NCBI GenBank assembly: GCA_963930775.1 | Contig: OZ005697.1 | Span: 8,082,292 to 8,146,291, forward strand | Length of the DNA: 64,000 bases | Source: Cliona cf. orientalis | Lineage: Eukaryota > Porifera > Demospongiae > Clionaida > Clionaidae | Direction: 5' to 3' | Shown here: one piece after another, positions 9,265-19,185 of the stretch | Position numbering within the stretch: position 1 is the stretch's first letter | Layout: the number at the start of each line of letters is the position of its first letter | The notes under the pieces: model-generated | The model's database searches: none | What the model was told of the DNA's origin: nothing | What the model saw: only the letters and a program-made list of their open reading frames with translations | Program-made: the position numbers and the translations under genes

Positions 9265-11826
9265 TATTATCATTATTATTATGAGACGCATGCTCCTGAG
9301 CATTCTCATAGTGATTGACAACGGTGTGGGCAGGGTGTATACTGACTGAAACTCTAACCAAACACTGATAGCTACCAGTGTATACACACACAGAAATACC
9401 CCTTGATATATTATAAATTTGATCTAAAAGGAAAGATCAAGGCATTCCCGAGCTAGCCCTGGAAACAAAAATTTAAAAGGAGCAGCTCAATTTGGATACC
9501 TCTTGACAATGTATGTGTGTAGCCATATCCAGGCCACCGCTTTCTAATAGTCTATGCATGTACTCTGATATTCAATAACGTAATCCCTTTGTTGTGCATT
9601 CCATAGAAATGGATCCAGGGACATGAGCAGGATGTGCACTATACTGGTATGATAACATTACCCCATATAGCCCCATTTTACACTTATACAGTACTAAATA
9701 TTCAGTGTTGCTGTATAGAGGCTTTAGTTCCAGAGATCCCTTTGATATGCATCCATAGCAGCTAGAAATGTGCTAATTAAAATGATCAAAGTGCAGACAG
9801 TAGAAGGATTATAGTATTATTACAAGTTACCATTAGTGAAGCTACTAACTTGCAATGTGTGCATGCACACTAATGAAAAATTCAGCTAATAGCTAATTGT
9901 ATATCAGTGCATGTATCACGATAGACAGTTCTTTAAGGACTAGATTTGTTCTGCCGGTAATGATACTTAATATCTCACAGCTGAATTGGTTAATTACTTA
10001 ATGAATGGTCCCCAGAATCCACCGTATTCATTAAGAGCAGCCTCACATGCTGCTGGGGATTTCTCTCCACGGTAAGGGTTGAAGTGTGTCTCTTGATATT
10101 CACCTAACTTTCTTCGCATCTTTCTTAATTTGCGTGGCATTTGTGAAGCCAAGTTGTTGTGTTCTTCGGGATCATTAATAATGTTGTATAAACAGCCACG
10201 ATTGCCGCAATGCTCGCGAGCATTAATTCCACCATCAGTTTTTGTATTGTTAGGGTACACAGGGCCAGTCCATCCAGCTTGACCCACATTACCAGTGAGT
10301 ATCTTGTAATTACCGCTGATTAAGGTAGTCATACTGATGGGAATATCCACACGAGGTGATGTGGAATTCTGTCCGGAGATTAGTGGCCACATATTGAGAC
10401 TGTCAATGGGAGGAAGGTTAGCTCTAGCTGCTGCTGTATCCGTTGGATCAACACCAGCCAGGGCACAGAATGTTGCATACCAGTCGGCAATGTGGACATA
10501 ACCTTCTATCATTTTCCCACGCCTATCCTCGGGAAGATAGCCTCCGGAGGCAAAGGCATTGACTCGAACACCACCCTGCCAGTCTGAATGCTTGCCTCCC
10601 TTTAGTGGGTAGTTGTTAGCTCCAGCACGAGGGCTTACGGGGCCACCATTGTCACTACCGACAACAAAAAGCAAATTGTCCCACATCCCTTTGGTTTTGA
10701 GAGCTTGTACTAATTCTCCAACCACATCATCAAGATAGTTGACCATTGCACGGTAGACCTGCCTTTTGTCGTTTTTAATAAAATCAAACTTTTCGAGGTA
10801 CTTTTGTGGCACTTGGTATGGCCCATGGACAATGTGTGGAGCGTAGTACAAAAACAGGGGCTCTGAGGGATCATGGTTTGAAACAATACCAAGAAGTCTA
10901 TCTCTAAACAGTGCCTCCTCATAGTGATCTTCACCTGTACTATTTGTATCTGAAACTGGTTCATCTGTGTCCCATAAATCCATGATTGGTGTGTTGTTGC
11001 AGCTATAAATTGTCTTTGTATAATAGTCATTTGCTGCATTGAAGTAGCCAAATGATGTGTCGAATCCTCTTCCTTTTGGGATGTGGTCAGGAGTAGCAAA
11101 GCCAACGTGCCACTTGCCCACCTGATGCGTAGCATAACCTGCTTTCTTCATCTTGGCTGAGATCATTGTCATGTTACGAGGTACACCTTGGTACCCTGAT
11201 ACTGGATCATTTGGGTTGTGTGCAGAAATCTTTACGTTTTTGGCATCATTGACGTGGATCGGTAGCCTTCCAGTAAGAAATGCTGAGCGAGATGGGGCAC
11301 ACCATTTGTAGACATAGTGCTGGTCTAACTGCAGTCCCTCTTTGACCAGGCTGTCCATGTTTGGAGTGTAGCTGCGCAAGTGGCTGCTACGATGATAGCC
11401 TACATTTGCCCATCCCCAGTCGTCCACCATCACGAACACGATGTGTGGTTTCGTAGTGGTAGATTGAGAAGGGATATCTACTGCTCTAGCAGATAAAATG
11501 AGAGCGGCGAACAAAAGAGCTGATTGAATGAACATAATGTTCGTTTTCAATCGCACTGACTAGTCAGTATTTGCCGAGCACATTACTAGTATAATGGGCG
11601 CGCCCATTCCGGTTGAGTTATGCGCATGCTCGCCGAGTTCACATCCGTTGAATACCCGTTTTGCCTCGCAGGCCGAGAAGTGCAGGTTGAACGTACTATT
11701 GCAGACTATATTTCCTGGTCAAATAGATGATTCAAAGTATTCTTAGCCCGTCGTTTTTCCTCTGACGGAAACCAAGACTTTGTTGGGGACGGTTGGCAAC
11801 GACCACGCCTCTGCGCGAGCTAGGCC
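9265..11826 (-). repeat. Left arm of a large inverted duplication containing an arylsulfatase
   Basis: This arm is the reverse complement of about 13835-16485. Landmarks: gacgcatgctcctgagcatt near 9287 matches inverted sequence near 16450-16470, the downstream flank 9780-9900 matches 15900-15990, and the upstream flank 11740-11820 matches 13840-13950. The arylsulfatase frames in the two arms are very similar. About 2 kb separates the arms. Confidence 0.85.
9994..11535 (-). CDS. Arylsulfatase (ARSB-like), secreted, single exon
   Basis: Predicted 513-residue enzyme that removes sulfate from a sulfated substrate, likely a glycan, outside the cell or in lysosomes. I chose the first ATG (11533-11535); the frame is open further upstream only to a GTG. 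Residues 1-20 are a hydrophobic signal peptide. A metal-binding DD (VDDWGW) lies near residue 38. The CAPSR signature with Cys about 79 is the site converted to formylglycine in active sulfatases, followed by LTGR. Then come GKWHVG (catalytic Lys/His), SDNGG (calcium-site Asp/Asn), KGGK..DWQGGVR and the ARSB-like WGPF terminus. It is a complete family length. It lacks introns, unlike most animal ARSB genes, and is the mirror partner of 14231-15790. Confidence 0.93.
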   Translation of the reverse strand: MFIQSALLFAALILSARAVDIPSQSTTTKPHIVFVMVDDWGWANVGYHRSSHLRSYTPNMDSLVKEGLQLDQHYVYKWCAPSRSAFLTGRLPIHVNDAKNVKISAHNPNDPVSGYQGVPRNMTMISAKMKKAGYATHQVGKWHVGFATPDHIPKGRGFDTSFGYFNAANDYYTKTIYSCNNTPIMDLWDTDEPVSDTNSTGEDHYEEALFRDRLLGIVSNHDPSEPLFLYYAPHIVHGPYQVPQKYLEKFDFIKNDKRQVYRAMVNYLDDVVGELVQALKTKGMWDNLLFVVGSDNGGPVSPRAGANNYPLKGGKHSDWQGGVRVNAFASGGYLPEDRRGKMIEGYVHIADWYATFCALAGVDPTDTAAARANLPPIDSLNMWPLISGQNSTSPRVDIPISMTTLISGNYKILTGNVGQAGWTGPVYPNNTKTDGGINAREHCGNRGCLYNIINDPEEHNNLASQMPRKLRKMRRKLGEYQETHFNPYRGEKSPAACEAALNEYGGFWGPFIK

Positions 11827-12111
11827 AAAGCATTTGCGTACCACGTGCACTAAATTTGCATTTAATATACGCAGTGTCTAGAGTGCCGGCAAATTTATGT
11901 ACAAATTTATATTGCCATATGCAGGAGGGGGCGGGGACTAGGGCTACGTAAGAGTACAGTATTTTATATGGACTTACCGGCACTATAACGCTTAAATTGC
12001 GGTGCCGGCACCGGCACTGTAGACACAGCCTTTAATATATTTATCTCCCCAGTAGCAATTTACTTTTCTGTGGTTATAAGGTAATTATGGTGTAATTATG
12101 ATGAAACCTAT

Positions 12112-12490
12112 GGTGTAATCTCTTAGGTAATCTATGAGGTAATTATGAGAAAATTCAGGGCCTCGCTGGAGCCTTTCTGGGACTTGAAAATCAGTAAATA
12201 TGTAGAGTATCTTACGCGTGTATCCAGCGAATACATTACAAGCTGAGCGCTACTTTCTCTGAGAAGTACTGTTGGTTGAACTTCACGTGTTTTCTTGGCT
12301 TACGCAATGCCGTGGATAAATAAAGCTAGCCTTGCGCTATATATAGCACGCATTGTCACAAGGGTCTGGCCCGCGCGCGACTGCAGCAGCGTGACCAACC
12401 TGAAGTTCGGAAGGAATACTGTACTGTCGAGTTCGTTTCTGTGATTGAAGCATCGAAACTTGTCGCTGTCAAGGCTGAGAGTCGATCTTA
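12112..12490 (+). repeat. Dispersed repeat, copy 1
   Basis: It aligns along its length, with clear divergence, to 22666-22990. Shared landmarks are attcagggcctcg, tatgtagagtat, gtatccagcgaata and gaaacttgtc. No protein match is recognised, so it is probably a non-autonomous transposable element or ancient duplicate. Confidence 0.7.
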
Positions 12491-12713
12491 GACGCCATCT
12501 TCATGATTTCTGGGGCGAGCATCGATCGATGTGTACGCATTCTATTGACGACCTTTTACCACATGCACCATTACGCTATGCAGCTACTGGGGAGATGGTC
12601 AAGGGTTCATATTATTATTATTATTATTATATACACATATGAACTCTTCAAGATGTGATAATTTCATTTCCCTTCCATGGTAGCTAGTTCTCCACCTTCT
12701 GTGTGTGCACACT

Positions 12714-12722
12714 GGTTGCTGG
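12714..12722 (+). repeat. 9-bp target-site duplication, left
   Basis: ggttgctgg precedes the 352-bp element and is repeated at 13075-13083 after it. The paralogous empty site near 7765 has a single copy. Confidence 0.85.
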
Positions 12723-13074
12723 TAGTCTGGCGTAGCCGACCCTCGCAGGAAGAGGAGGGTCTGGTCTAAAGCCTATACTATGCTTGTGCAGAAGGAATGT
12801 AATTAGTCACTACAGTACGGCGTGTATAAAGTATGTGTCAACCACACTCAGCAAACACATCATTGCCATGCGCACGCGCACAGGGCAAGCCCGTGCATAC
12901 TCTCGCTCTCGATCTCGCACGCGCCTACTGCTTACGTCATAGTGGTTGGCAGTTTATTTTATCACCCACATTTGCATCCTTGTGGGGACAGAGATTCTGA
13001 CTGTCCTGCACAAGCATAGTATAGGCTTTAGACCAGACCCTCCTCTTCCTGCGAGGGTCGGCTACGCCAGACTA
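12723..13074. mobile_element. Non-autonomous Mutator-like (MULE) element, 352 bp
   Basis: Its ends are perfect 69-bp inverted repeats (12723-12791 and 13006-13074, starting TAGTCTGGCGTAGCC). It is flanked by a 9-bp direct duplication ggttgctgg. Long terminal repeats with 9-bp target duplication are the hallmarks of Mutator-like elements. The interior (about 214 bp) has no transposase, so it would need one in trans. The uninterrupted paralogous sequence at about 7750-7775 shows the pre-insertion state, which confirms mobility. Identical repeats imply recent insertion. Confidence 0.85.
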
Positions 13075-13083
13075 GGTTGCTGG
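13075..13083 (+). repeat. 9-bp target-site duplication, right
   Basis: ggttgctgg immediately follows the element end at 13074, pairing with 12714-12722. Confidence 0.85.
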
Positions 13084-13157
13084 GTCAACAACATGGAGGC
13101 TGCAATAAGTGCCGGGCAGTCACGGTGGCGATTTTAGGTTGATCTAGAAGCCTCATT

Positions 13158-13390
13158 ACTGCATGGTATGCAACATTCTGTGCTTTGGCTGGTGTTGATC
13201 CAACAGATACACAAGCTGCTAAAGCTAATTTCCTCCCATCAACAGTCTCAACATGTGGCCACTAATCTCCAAATGTAAGTCCATCTCGCCTCGAGAAGAT
13301 ATTCCCATCAATATCAGTATGACTATACCATAATCAGCCGTTAATTACAAGATACTCACTGGGAATAGCTATAGGTGAAGCTGGATGGAC
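13158..13390 (+). pseudogene. Arylsulfatase relic (internal fragment)
   Basis: It matches the WYATFCALAGVDPTD...LPP..SLNMWPLIS...ISM..LISG.YKILTG region of the intact copies. Several small insertions and deletions break the frame (for example in ctaatttcctcccatc and after ctccaaatg). Only about 75 codons remain, with no active-site region. The block before it also occurs at 7655-7875, where only a stub of the same sulfatase sequence survives (about 7846-7874). Confidence 0.85.
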
Positions 13391-13834
13391 TGTGCGCTGA
13401 GCGAGGAAATTCCCTGTCCGTCTAGCCTAGAGCTAGGGAACTACCTCAGAATCTTGCCAACTCAGTCTATGAAAGAGTTCTAGTGTCATTCTCTTTTTCT
13501 TTTGTGTTTAGTCATATTTTTCTGTGTGTTGTGTGTTTTATGCACTCCCTATCAGGGGCTGAAATCAAATTAAATCATTGAGCTGCACTCACGTGTGTCC
13601 CTAGTATGGTAATGGTCGTCAACATAGTGCGTGCACAGTCTACAAGCCACAGCGCCTAAATCGCACTGAGACCGATCGGATGTCACAGGCTAGAATGACT
13701 CCCCTTGCCTTTGCCTCCCTCCGTGACAAGTTGATTTCGCGAGAATTGATTACACGAGAATTGACCTCGTGGGAGTTGATGTAATGAGAATTAATCTCGT
13801 GGGAGCACCCCTCACATGCCCATAATTGCCGATT

Positions 13835-16485
13835 TCTAGGCCTCGCACAGAGGGGTGGTCATTGCCAACCGTCATACAACCCAACGAAGTCATGGCTTCC
13901 GTCTGAGGAAAAACGACGGGCTAAGAATACTTGAATTATCTATTTGGTCAGGAAAAGAGTAGTCTGCAATAGTAGCTACGTTCGTCCCGGCCTTCATTTC
14001 TCGGCAAGGCTATGACGGACGGATGTGAACTCGGCGACCGGCGAGTATGCGCATTACTCAACCGGAATGGACACGCCCATTACTGAGTCTAGTGCGACCC
14101 TTTCCACCAGATCCTTTCCCTCTCTTTGCGTAGGAGGGGCTGGCGCGCGAGACTACCCATTACTAGTAATGCGCTCGGCAGATACTGTACCAGATACAGT
14201 TATTGTACTTAGTCAGTCAGTGCGCTTGAAATGAATACTATGTTCATTCATACAGCTCTTCTGTTCGCCGCTCTCATTTTATCTGCTAGAGCAGTAGATA
14301 TCCCTTCTCAACCTACCACTTCGAAACCACACATCGTGTTCGTGATGGTGGACGACTGGGGATGGGCAAATGTAGGCTATCATCGTAGCAGCCACTTGCG
14401 CAGCTACACTCCAAACATGGACAGCCTGGTCAAAGAGGGACTGCAGTTAGACCAGCACTATGTCTACAAATGGTGTGCCCCATCTCGCTCAGCATTTCTT
14501 ACTGGAAGGCTACCGATCCACGTCAATGATGCCAAAAACGTAAAGATTTCTGCACACAACCCAAATGATCCAGTATCAGGGTTCCAAGGTGTACCTCGTA
14601 ACATGACAATGATCTCAGCTAAGATGAAGGAAGCAGGTTATGCTACGCATCAGGTGGGCAAGTGGCACGTTGGCTTTGCTACTCCTGACCACATCCCAAA
14701 AGGAAGAGGATTCGATACATCATTTGGCTACTTCAACGCAGCAAATGACTATTATACAAAGACAATTTATAGATGCAAAAACACACCAATCAAGGATTTA
14801 TGGGACACAGATAAACCAGTTTCAGATACAAATAGTACACTGTCAGGTGAAGATCACTATGAGGAGGCACTGTTTAGAGACAGACTTCTTGGTATTGTTT
14901 CAAACCATGATCCCTCAGAGCCCCTGTTTTTGTACTATGCTCCACACATTGTCCATGGGCCATACCAAGTGCCACAAAAGTACCTCGAAAAGTTTAGTTT
15001 TATTAAAAACGACAAAAGGCAGGTCTACCGTGCAATGGTCAACTATCTTGATGATGTGATTGGAGAATTAGTACGAGCTCTCAAGACCAAAGGTATGTGG
15101 GACAATTTGCTTTTTGTTGTCGGTAGTGACAATGGTGGCCCCATAAGCCCTCGTGCTGGAGCTAACAACTACCCACTAAAGGGAGGCAAGCATACAGACT
15201 GGCAGGGTGGTGTTCGAGTAAATGCCTTTGCCTCCGGAGGCTATCTTCCTCAAGATAGGCGTGGGAAGATGACAGAAGATTATATCCACATTGCCGACTG
15301 GTATGCAACATTCTGCGCTTTGGCTGGTGTTGATCCAACGGATACAGCAGCAGCTAAAGCTAACCTTCCTCCCATCGACAGTCTCAACATGTGGCCACTA
15401 ATATCCGGACAGAATTCCACATCACCTCGTGTGGATATTCCCATCAGTATGACTACTTTAATCAGTGGTAATTACAAGATACTCACTGGTGATGTGGGTG
15501 AAGCTGGATGGAGTGGCCCTGTGTACCCTAACAATAATAAAAAAACTGACGGTGGAATTAATGCTCTTGAGCATTGCGGCAATCATGGCTGTTTATATGA
15601 CATTATTAACGATCCCGAAGAACACAACAACTTGGCTTTACAAATGCCACACAAATTAAGAGAGATGCATAGAAAGTTAGGTGAATATCAAGCGACACAT
15701 TTCAACCCCTACCGTGGAGAATTTTCTCCAGCAGCGTGTGAGACTGCTCTTAATGAATACGATGGATTCTGGGGACCATTCATTAAGTAAATGACCTATT
15801 CAGCTGAGAAATGTTAAGTACTACTACCGATAGAACAAATTCAGTACTGATATATGTACTAATGCAAATTAGCTAATTATAGCTGAATTTCTCATTACTG
15901 CGTATGTCGCTGCACATATTGCAAGTTAGTAGCTTCACTTTCGGTGACTTGTGATAATACAATTATAATCCTTCTATTGTCTGCACTTTGATAAATTTTA
16001 TTAAATATTTAATTAATTTTTTAGTTGCTATGGAATGCATATCAAAGGGACCTCTGGAAGTAATACAGCAACACAGAATATTTAGTGTAAATGGGGCTAT
16101 ATGGGGTAACGTTATCATACCAGTATAGTGCACATCCTGCCCATGATCCTGGATCCATTTTTATGGAATGCACAACAAAGGGATTGCATTATTCAATATC
16201 AGAGTGGGTAGACTATTAGAAGCGATGGCCTGGACATGGCTACACACATACATTGTCAAGAGGTGTCCAAATTGAGTTGCTTCTTTTTTTATATTTCCAG
16301 GGCTAACTCGGGAATGCTTTGACCTTTCCTTCAAGATCAAAATTTATATCAAGGGGTATTTTTGTGTGTGTATACACTGGTAGCTATCATTGTTTGGTTA
16401 GAGTTTCAATCAGTATACACCCTGCCCACACCGTTGTCAATCACTGTGAGAATGCTCAGGAGCATGCGTCTCATAATAATAATGA
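13835..16485 (+). repeat. Right arm of the large inverted duplication
   Basis: Reverse complement of about 9265-11826, including the arylsulfatase, its 5' flank (ggcttccgtctgaggaaaaa, 13893) and more than 600 bp of 3' flank. Inner and outer edges are estimated by eye. Confidence 0.85.
14231..15790 (+). CDS. Arylsulfatase (ARSB-like), secreted, single exon
   Basis: 519 residues from ATG 14231; a second in-frame ATG at 14240 corresponds to the start of the mirror copy. It has a hydrophobic signal peptide (residues 4-22), VDDWGW metal site (about 40), CAPSR with Cys82 as formylglycine precursor, LTGR, GKWHVG, SDNGG, DWQGGVRVNAF and the GFWGPFIK terminus, all intact. It differs from its mirror partner by a two-residue insertion before the GEDHYEE segment and scattered substitutions. 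Likely function is sulfate-ester hydrolysis on extracellular or lysosomal glycans; the substrate cannot be read from sequence. Intronless. Confidence 0.93.
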   Translation: MNTMFIHTALLFAALILSARAVDIPSQPTTSKPHIVFVMVDDWGWANVGYHRSSHLRSYTPNMDSLVKEGLQLDQHYVYKWCAPSRSAFLTGRLPIHVNDAKNVKISAHNPNDPVSGFQGVPRNMTMISAKMKEAGYATHQVGKWHVGFATPDHIPKGRGFDTSFGYFNAANDYYTKTIYRCKNTPIKDLWDTDKPVSDTNSTLSGEDHYEEALFRDRLLGIVSNHDPSEPLFLYYAPHIVHGPYQVPQKYLEKFSFIKNDKRQVYRAMVNYLDDVIGELVRALKTKGMWDNLLFVVGSDNGGPISPRAGANNYPLKGGKHTDWQGGVRVNAFASGGYLPQDRRGKMTEDYIHIADWYATFCALAGVDPTDTAAAKANLPPIDSLNMWPLISGQNSTSPRVDIPISMTTLISGNYKILTGDVGEAGWSGPVYPNNNKKTDGGINALEHCGNHGCLYDIINDPEEHNNLALQMPHKLREMHRKLGEYQATHFNPYRGEFSPAACETALNEYDGFWGPFIK

Positions 16486-17393
16486 ATGCACAGGAGTGCA
16501 GAACCCTCACCGCTACATGCATGCAATAGCATGGCTCACTGTATGCATATTCAATATTATCACGAGTATTGAACTACATACCTTGCACCTAAACAGGCAT
16601 GCAGTGATCTAATTAAGAGATGGGGGAGGGCACCTGGCTATGTCACTATATAAACTGAAAGCCTCTGTGACATACTTCAACAAATTTAATTAGGTACTTG
16701 AGGAGAGCCACTACTTGTTTATACTGTCACTGCATTGACAACTGACCAACAAAGGCTTTAAGCACAAAATGGCAATCAGTCATGAATAATGTAGTTGAGG
16801 TAGGTGCCATGTAGACACAGACTGGCAAGTTGCAACAGCTGCACACTACTACTCCACTGGGCATTCTTCCTTTATGCTACATATACCTAGAATGCGTACT
16901 TTCTCTAAGACGACACTTACCATTATGAAAAGATAGTTACGACGAACGGACGGACGGACAACAATCACCAACGATTGCAGTAACCCTCTGCCTATGCTTT
17001 GCGGCGAGGGTTAATAAAGCTGTATAACCATACCCATGAGGCATGACTTTGCTCAGGCAATTACATTAAATTTTTATTGATCTCCCAGAACATACATGTA
17101 CACGTTTGTGTATTGACCAACCAGCATAATTCCACATGAAAGAACCAAGGAAAGTATCCATGGATATTCACAAGATACTTTTCCCCTCGCACAGGTTGGG
17201 ATCTGGGGACGAGACTACAGGCAAGTTAGGAGTTTATAATAATTATGGAAACACAATCATATAAATTATAGAGTGTAACATAGCCATGCATCTATGTACA
17301 GCAGAAGCAAAATAAATGCTTTATAATATCTGTCATCATAACATTACAGTATTCTCTGAAGACTAAATTAATAACAAGGTTCAAGGTTCAGGT
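15791..17393. other. Intergenic region between convergent sulfatases
   Basis: No gene seen. Up to about 16485 it is the duplicated 3' flank shared with 9265-9990 and, more weakly, with 6600-8640. Near 16920-17010 is a segment with a GGAC triple repeat and a gcaaagcatagg-like GC-rich stretch ending gcgagggttaataaag, resembling a small repeat element. Confidence 0.6.
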
Positions 17394-18938
17394 TTATTTA
17401 ATAAATGGCCCCCAGAACCCACCATATTCACCGAGAGCTGCCTGACATGCCAATGGAGTTATTTGTCCACGGTCAGGACTGAAATGCGTGGCTTGATAAT
17501 CACTTAACTTCTTCTGCATCTCTTTCAGCTTGTCAGGCATCTTTGAGGCCAAATTGAAATGCTCTCCGGGGTCATTGATAATGTTGTACAGGCAGCCGTT
17601 ACCTTGATCACAATGAACGATAGCGTCAATTCCACCATTAGGATTTGTGCTATTTGGATACACTGGGCCAGTCCATCCAGCATCATTGTTAGTACCAACT
17701 AGAATTTTGAAATCACCACTGATGAGGGTTGTGTTACTTACAGGAATGTCCACACGAGGTGATGTTGAATTCTGTCCAGAGATTAGAGGCCACATGTTTA
17801 GACTGTCGATGGGAGGAAGGTTAGCTTTAGCTGCTGCTGTATCTGTTGGATCAACACCAGCCAGGGCACAGAATGTTGCATACCAGTCAGCAATGTGGAT
17901 GTAGCCTTCTGTCATCTTCCCTCGCCTATCCTCGGGAAGATAGCCTCCGGAGGCAAAGGCATTTACTCGGACACCACCCTGCCAGTCTGTGTGCTTACCT
18001 CCCTTCAGTGGGTAGTTATTAGCTCCTTTGCCAGGGTTTACTGGGCCACCATTGTCACTACTAACAACAAAGAGCAAATTGTCCCACAGCTTTTTAGTCT
18101 TGAGAGCTTGGACTAGTTCTCCGACCACATCATCAAGATAGCTGACCATGGCATGGTAGACTTGCCTTAGCTCGTTGTCAATGAAGTCAAACTTCTTGAG
18201 GTACTTTTCAGGCACTTGATAGGGCATGTGAACAATGTGTGGAGCATAGTACAAAAACAGGGGCTCTGAGGGATCATGGTCTGAAATAATTTCAAGAAGC
18301 CTGTCCTTGAAAAGTGATTCTTCGTAGTGATCTTCACCTGTACCATTCTTATCTGAAGCTGGTTTATCTGTGTCCCATAAGTCCACCATTGGAGTCTTAT
18401 TACATTGGAAGATTGTTTCGTTGAAATAATCATTCGCTGCATTGAAGTAGCCAAACGATGTATCGAATCCTCTTCCTTTTGGGGTGTGGTCAGGAGTAGC
18501 AAAGCCAACGTGCCACTTGCCCACCTGATGCGTAGTGTAACCTGCCTCTTTCATCTTGGCTGAGATCACTGTCATTTTACGAGGTATACCCATAAACCCT
18601 GATACTGGATCTTTTGGATTGTAAGTAGCATAACTCACTTTTGCTTCATCGTTGACATGTATCGGCAGCCGACCACTCAGAAATGCTGAGCGAGATGGGG
18701 AGCACCAGTTGTAGACATAGTGCTGGTCTAACTGCAGTCCCTCTTTGACCAGGCTGTCGATATTTGGAGTGGGGACATCATTTTTTGAAGTATTGCGATG
18801 ATAGCCTACATCTGCCCATCCCCAATCATCCACCAGCATGAACACAATGTGTGGCTTATCAGCAGATCGGTTTGAACGGATGCTTACAGCACTAGCAGTG
18901 AAAGTCACTGATAGCAGAAGAACAGCTCGGATAAACAT
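17394..18938 (-). CDS. Arylsulfatase (ARSB-like), secreted, single exon
   Basis: 514 residues from ATG at 18936-18938. Signal peptide residues 1-17. VDDWGWADVGYH metal-site region near 36, then YNWCSPSR with Cys79 as formylglycine precursor (CSPSR here, CAPSR in the other copies), LSGR, GKWHVG, SSDNGG, DWQGGVRVNAF and C-terminal GFWGPFIK. All catalytic motifs are present, so it should be active if a formylglycine-generating enzyme acts on it. It belongs to a second subgroup (RNTSKNDVPTPN loop) with the broken copy next to it, in the same orientation 247 bp away, suggesting tandem duplication. An AATAAA overlaps the stop codon (17393-17398). Confidence 0.93.
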   Translation of the reverse strand: MFIRAVLLLSVTFTASAVSIRSNRSADKPHIVFMLVDDWGWADVGYHRNTSKNDVPTPNIDSLVKEGLQLDQHYVYNWCSPSRSAFLSGRLPIHVNDEAKVSYATYNPKDPVSGFMGIPRKMTVISAKMKEAGYTTHQVGKWHVGFATPDHTPKGRGFDTSFGYFNAANDYFNETIFQCNKTPMVDLWDTDKPASDKNGTGEDHYEESLFKDRLLEIISDHDPSEPLFLYYAPHIVHMPYQVPEKYLKKFDFIDNELRQVYHAMVSYLDDVVGELVQALKTKKLWDNLLFVVSSDNGGPVNPGKGANNYPLKGGKHTDWQGGVRVNAFASGGYLPEDRRGKMTEGYIHIADWYATFCALAGVDPTDTAAAKANLPPIDSLNMWPLISGQNSTSPRVDIPVSNTTLISGDFKILVGTNNDAGWTGPVYPNSTNPNGGIDAIVHCDQGNGCLYNIINDPGEHFNLASKMPDKLKEMQKKLSDYQATHFSPDRGQITPLACQAALGEYGGFWGPFIK

Positions 18939-19185
18939 TCTCGTATCCTCCGTAGCTATGTTATAGTCTAGTGATAGGTAGTGATATTCAAAATAATACT
19001 ATCCACATGATACAATGAATTTATTTCAATACTATGTTTATTAGCTAATACTCACATGATGCCTATTGTATTCATACTAATAGACTAGCATGACACATAT
19101 TACATTCTACACCAAAGTACAAACCGACAGATTTCAAGATAAAAGAAGCTAATCCTTCAAATATTGAACGAAGTCTTGGTTGAGA

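Larger units (their letters stand above)
6517..9993. other. Intergenic, duplicated sulfatase 3' flank plus small repeats
   Basis: I see no gene here. The stretches after the pseudogene (about 6600-6760) and at 8390-8640 resemble the 3' flank of the intact copy at 15840-16430, so this is an older copy of the same duplicated segment. It also holds an 86-bp tandem duplication (7498-7669), a block repeated at 12610-13180 (about 7655-7875), short GAGACC repeats (8799-8874), and two hairpin-forming elements (8965-9105, 9112-9185). From about 9265 rightwards it belongs to the inverted duplication. Confidence 0.7.
11536..14230. other. Spacer between divergent sulfatases: upstream flanks, dispersed repeat, MULE-like element, relic
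   Basis: No intact gene. The two ends (to 11826 and from 13835) are the mirrored 5' flanks and presumed promoters of the divergent sulfatases. Between them are a dispersed repeat (about 12112-12490, second copy in the TIR-NHL intron), a block shared with 7655-7875, a 352-bp inverted-repeat element (12723-13074), a sulfatase relic (13158-13390), and a run of degenerate gagaattgat repeats (13735-13802). Confidence 0.75.

Noticed and set aside
10710-11135. 141-codon frame inside the sulfatase on the same strand
   Set aside because: Alternate frame of the arylsulfatase; the same shadow recurs in every sulfatase copy, so it follows from the main protein.
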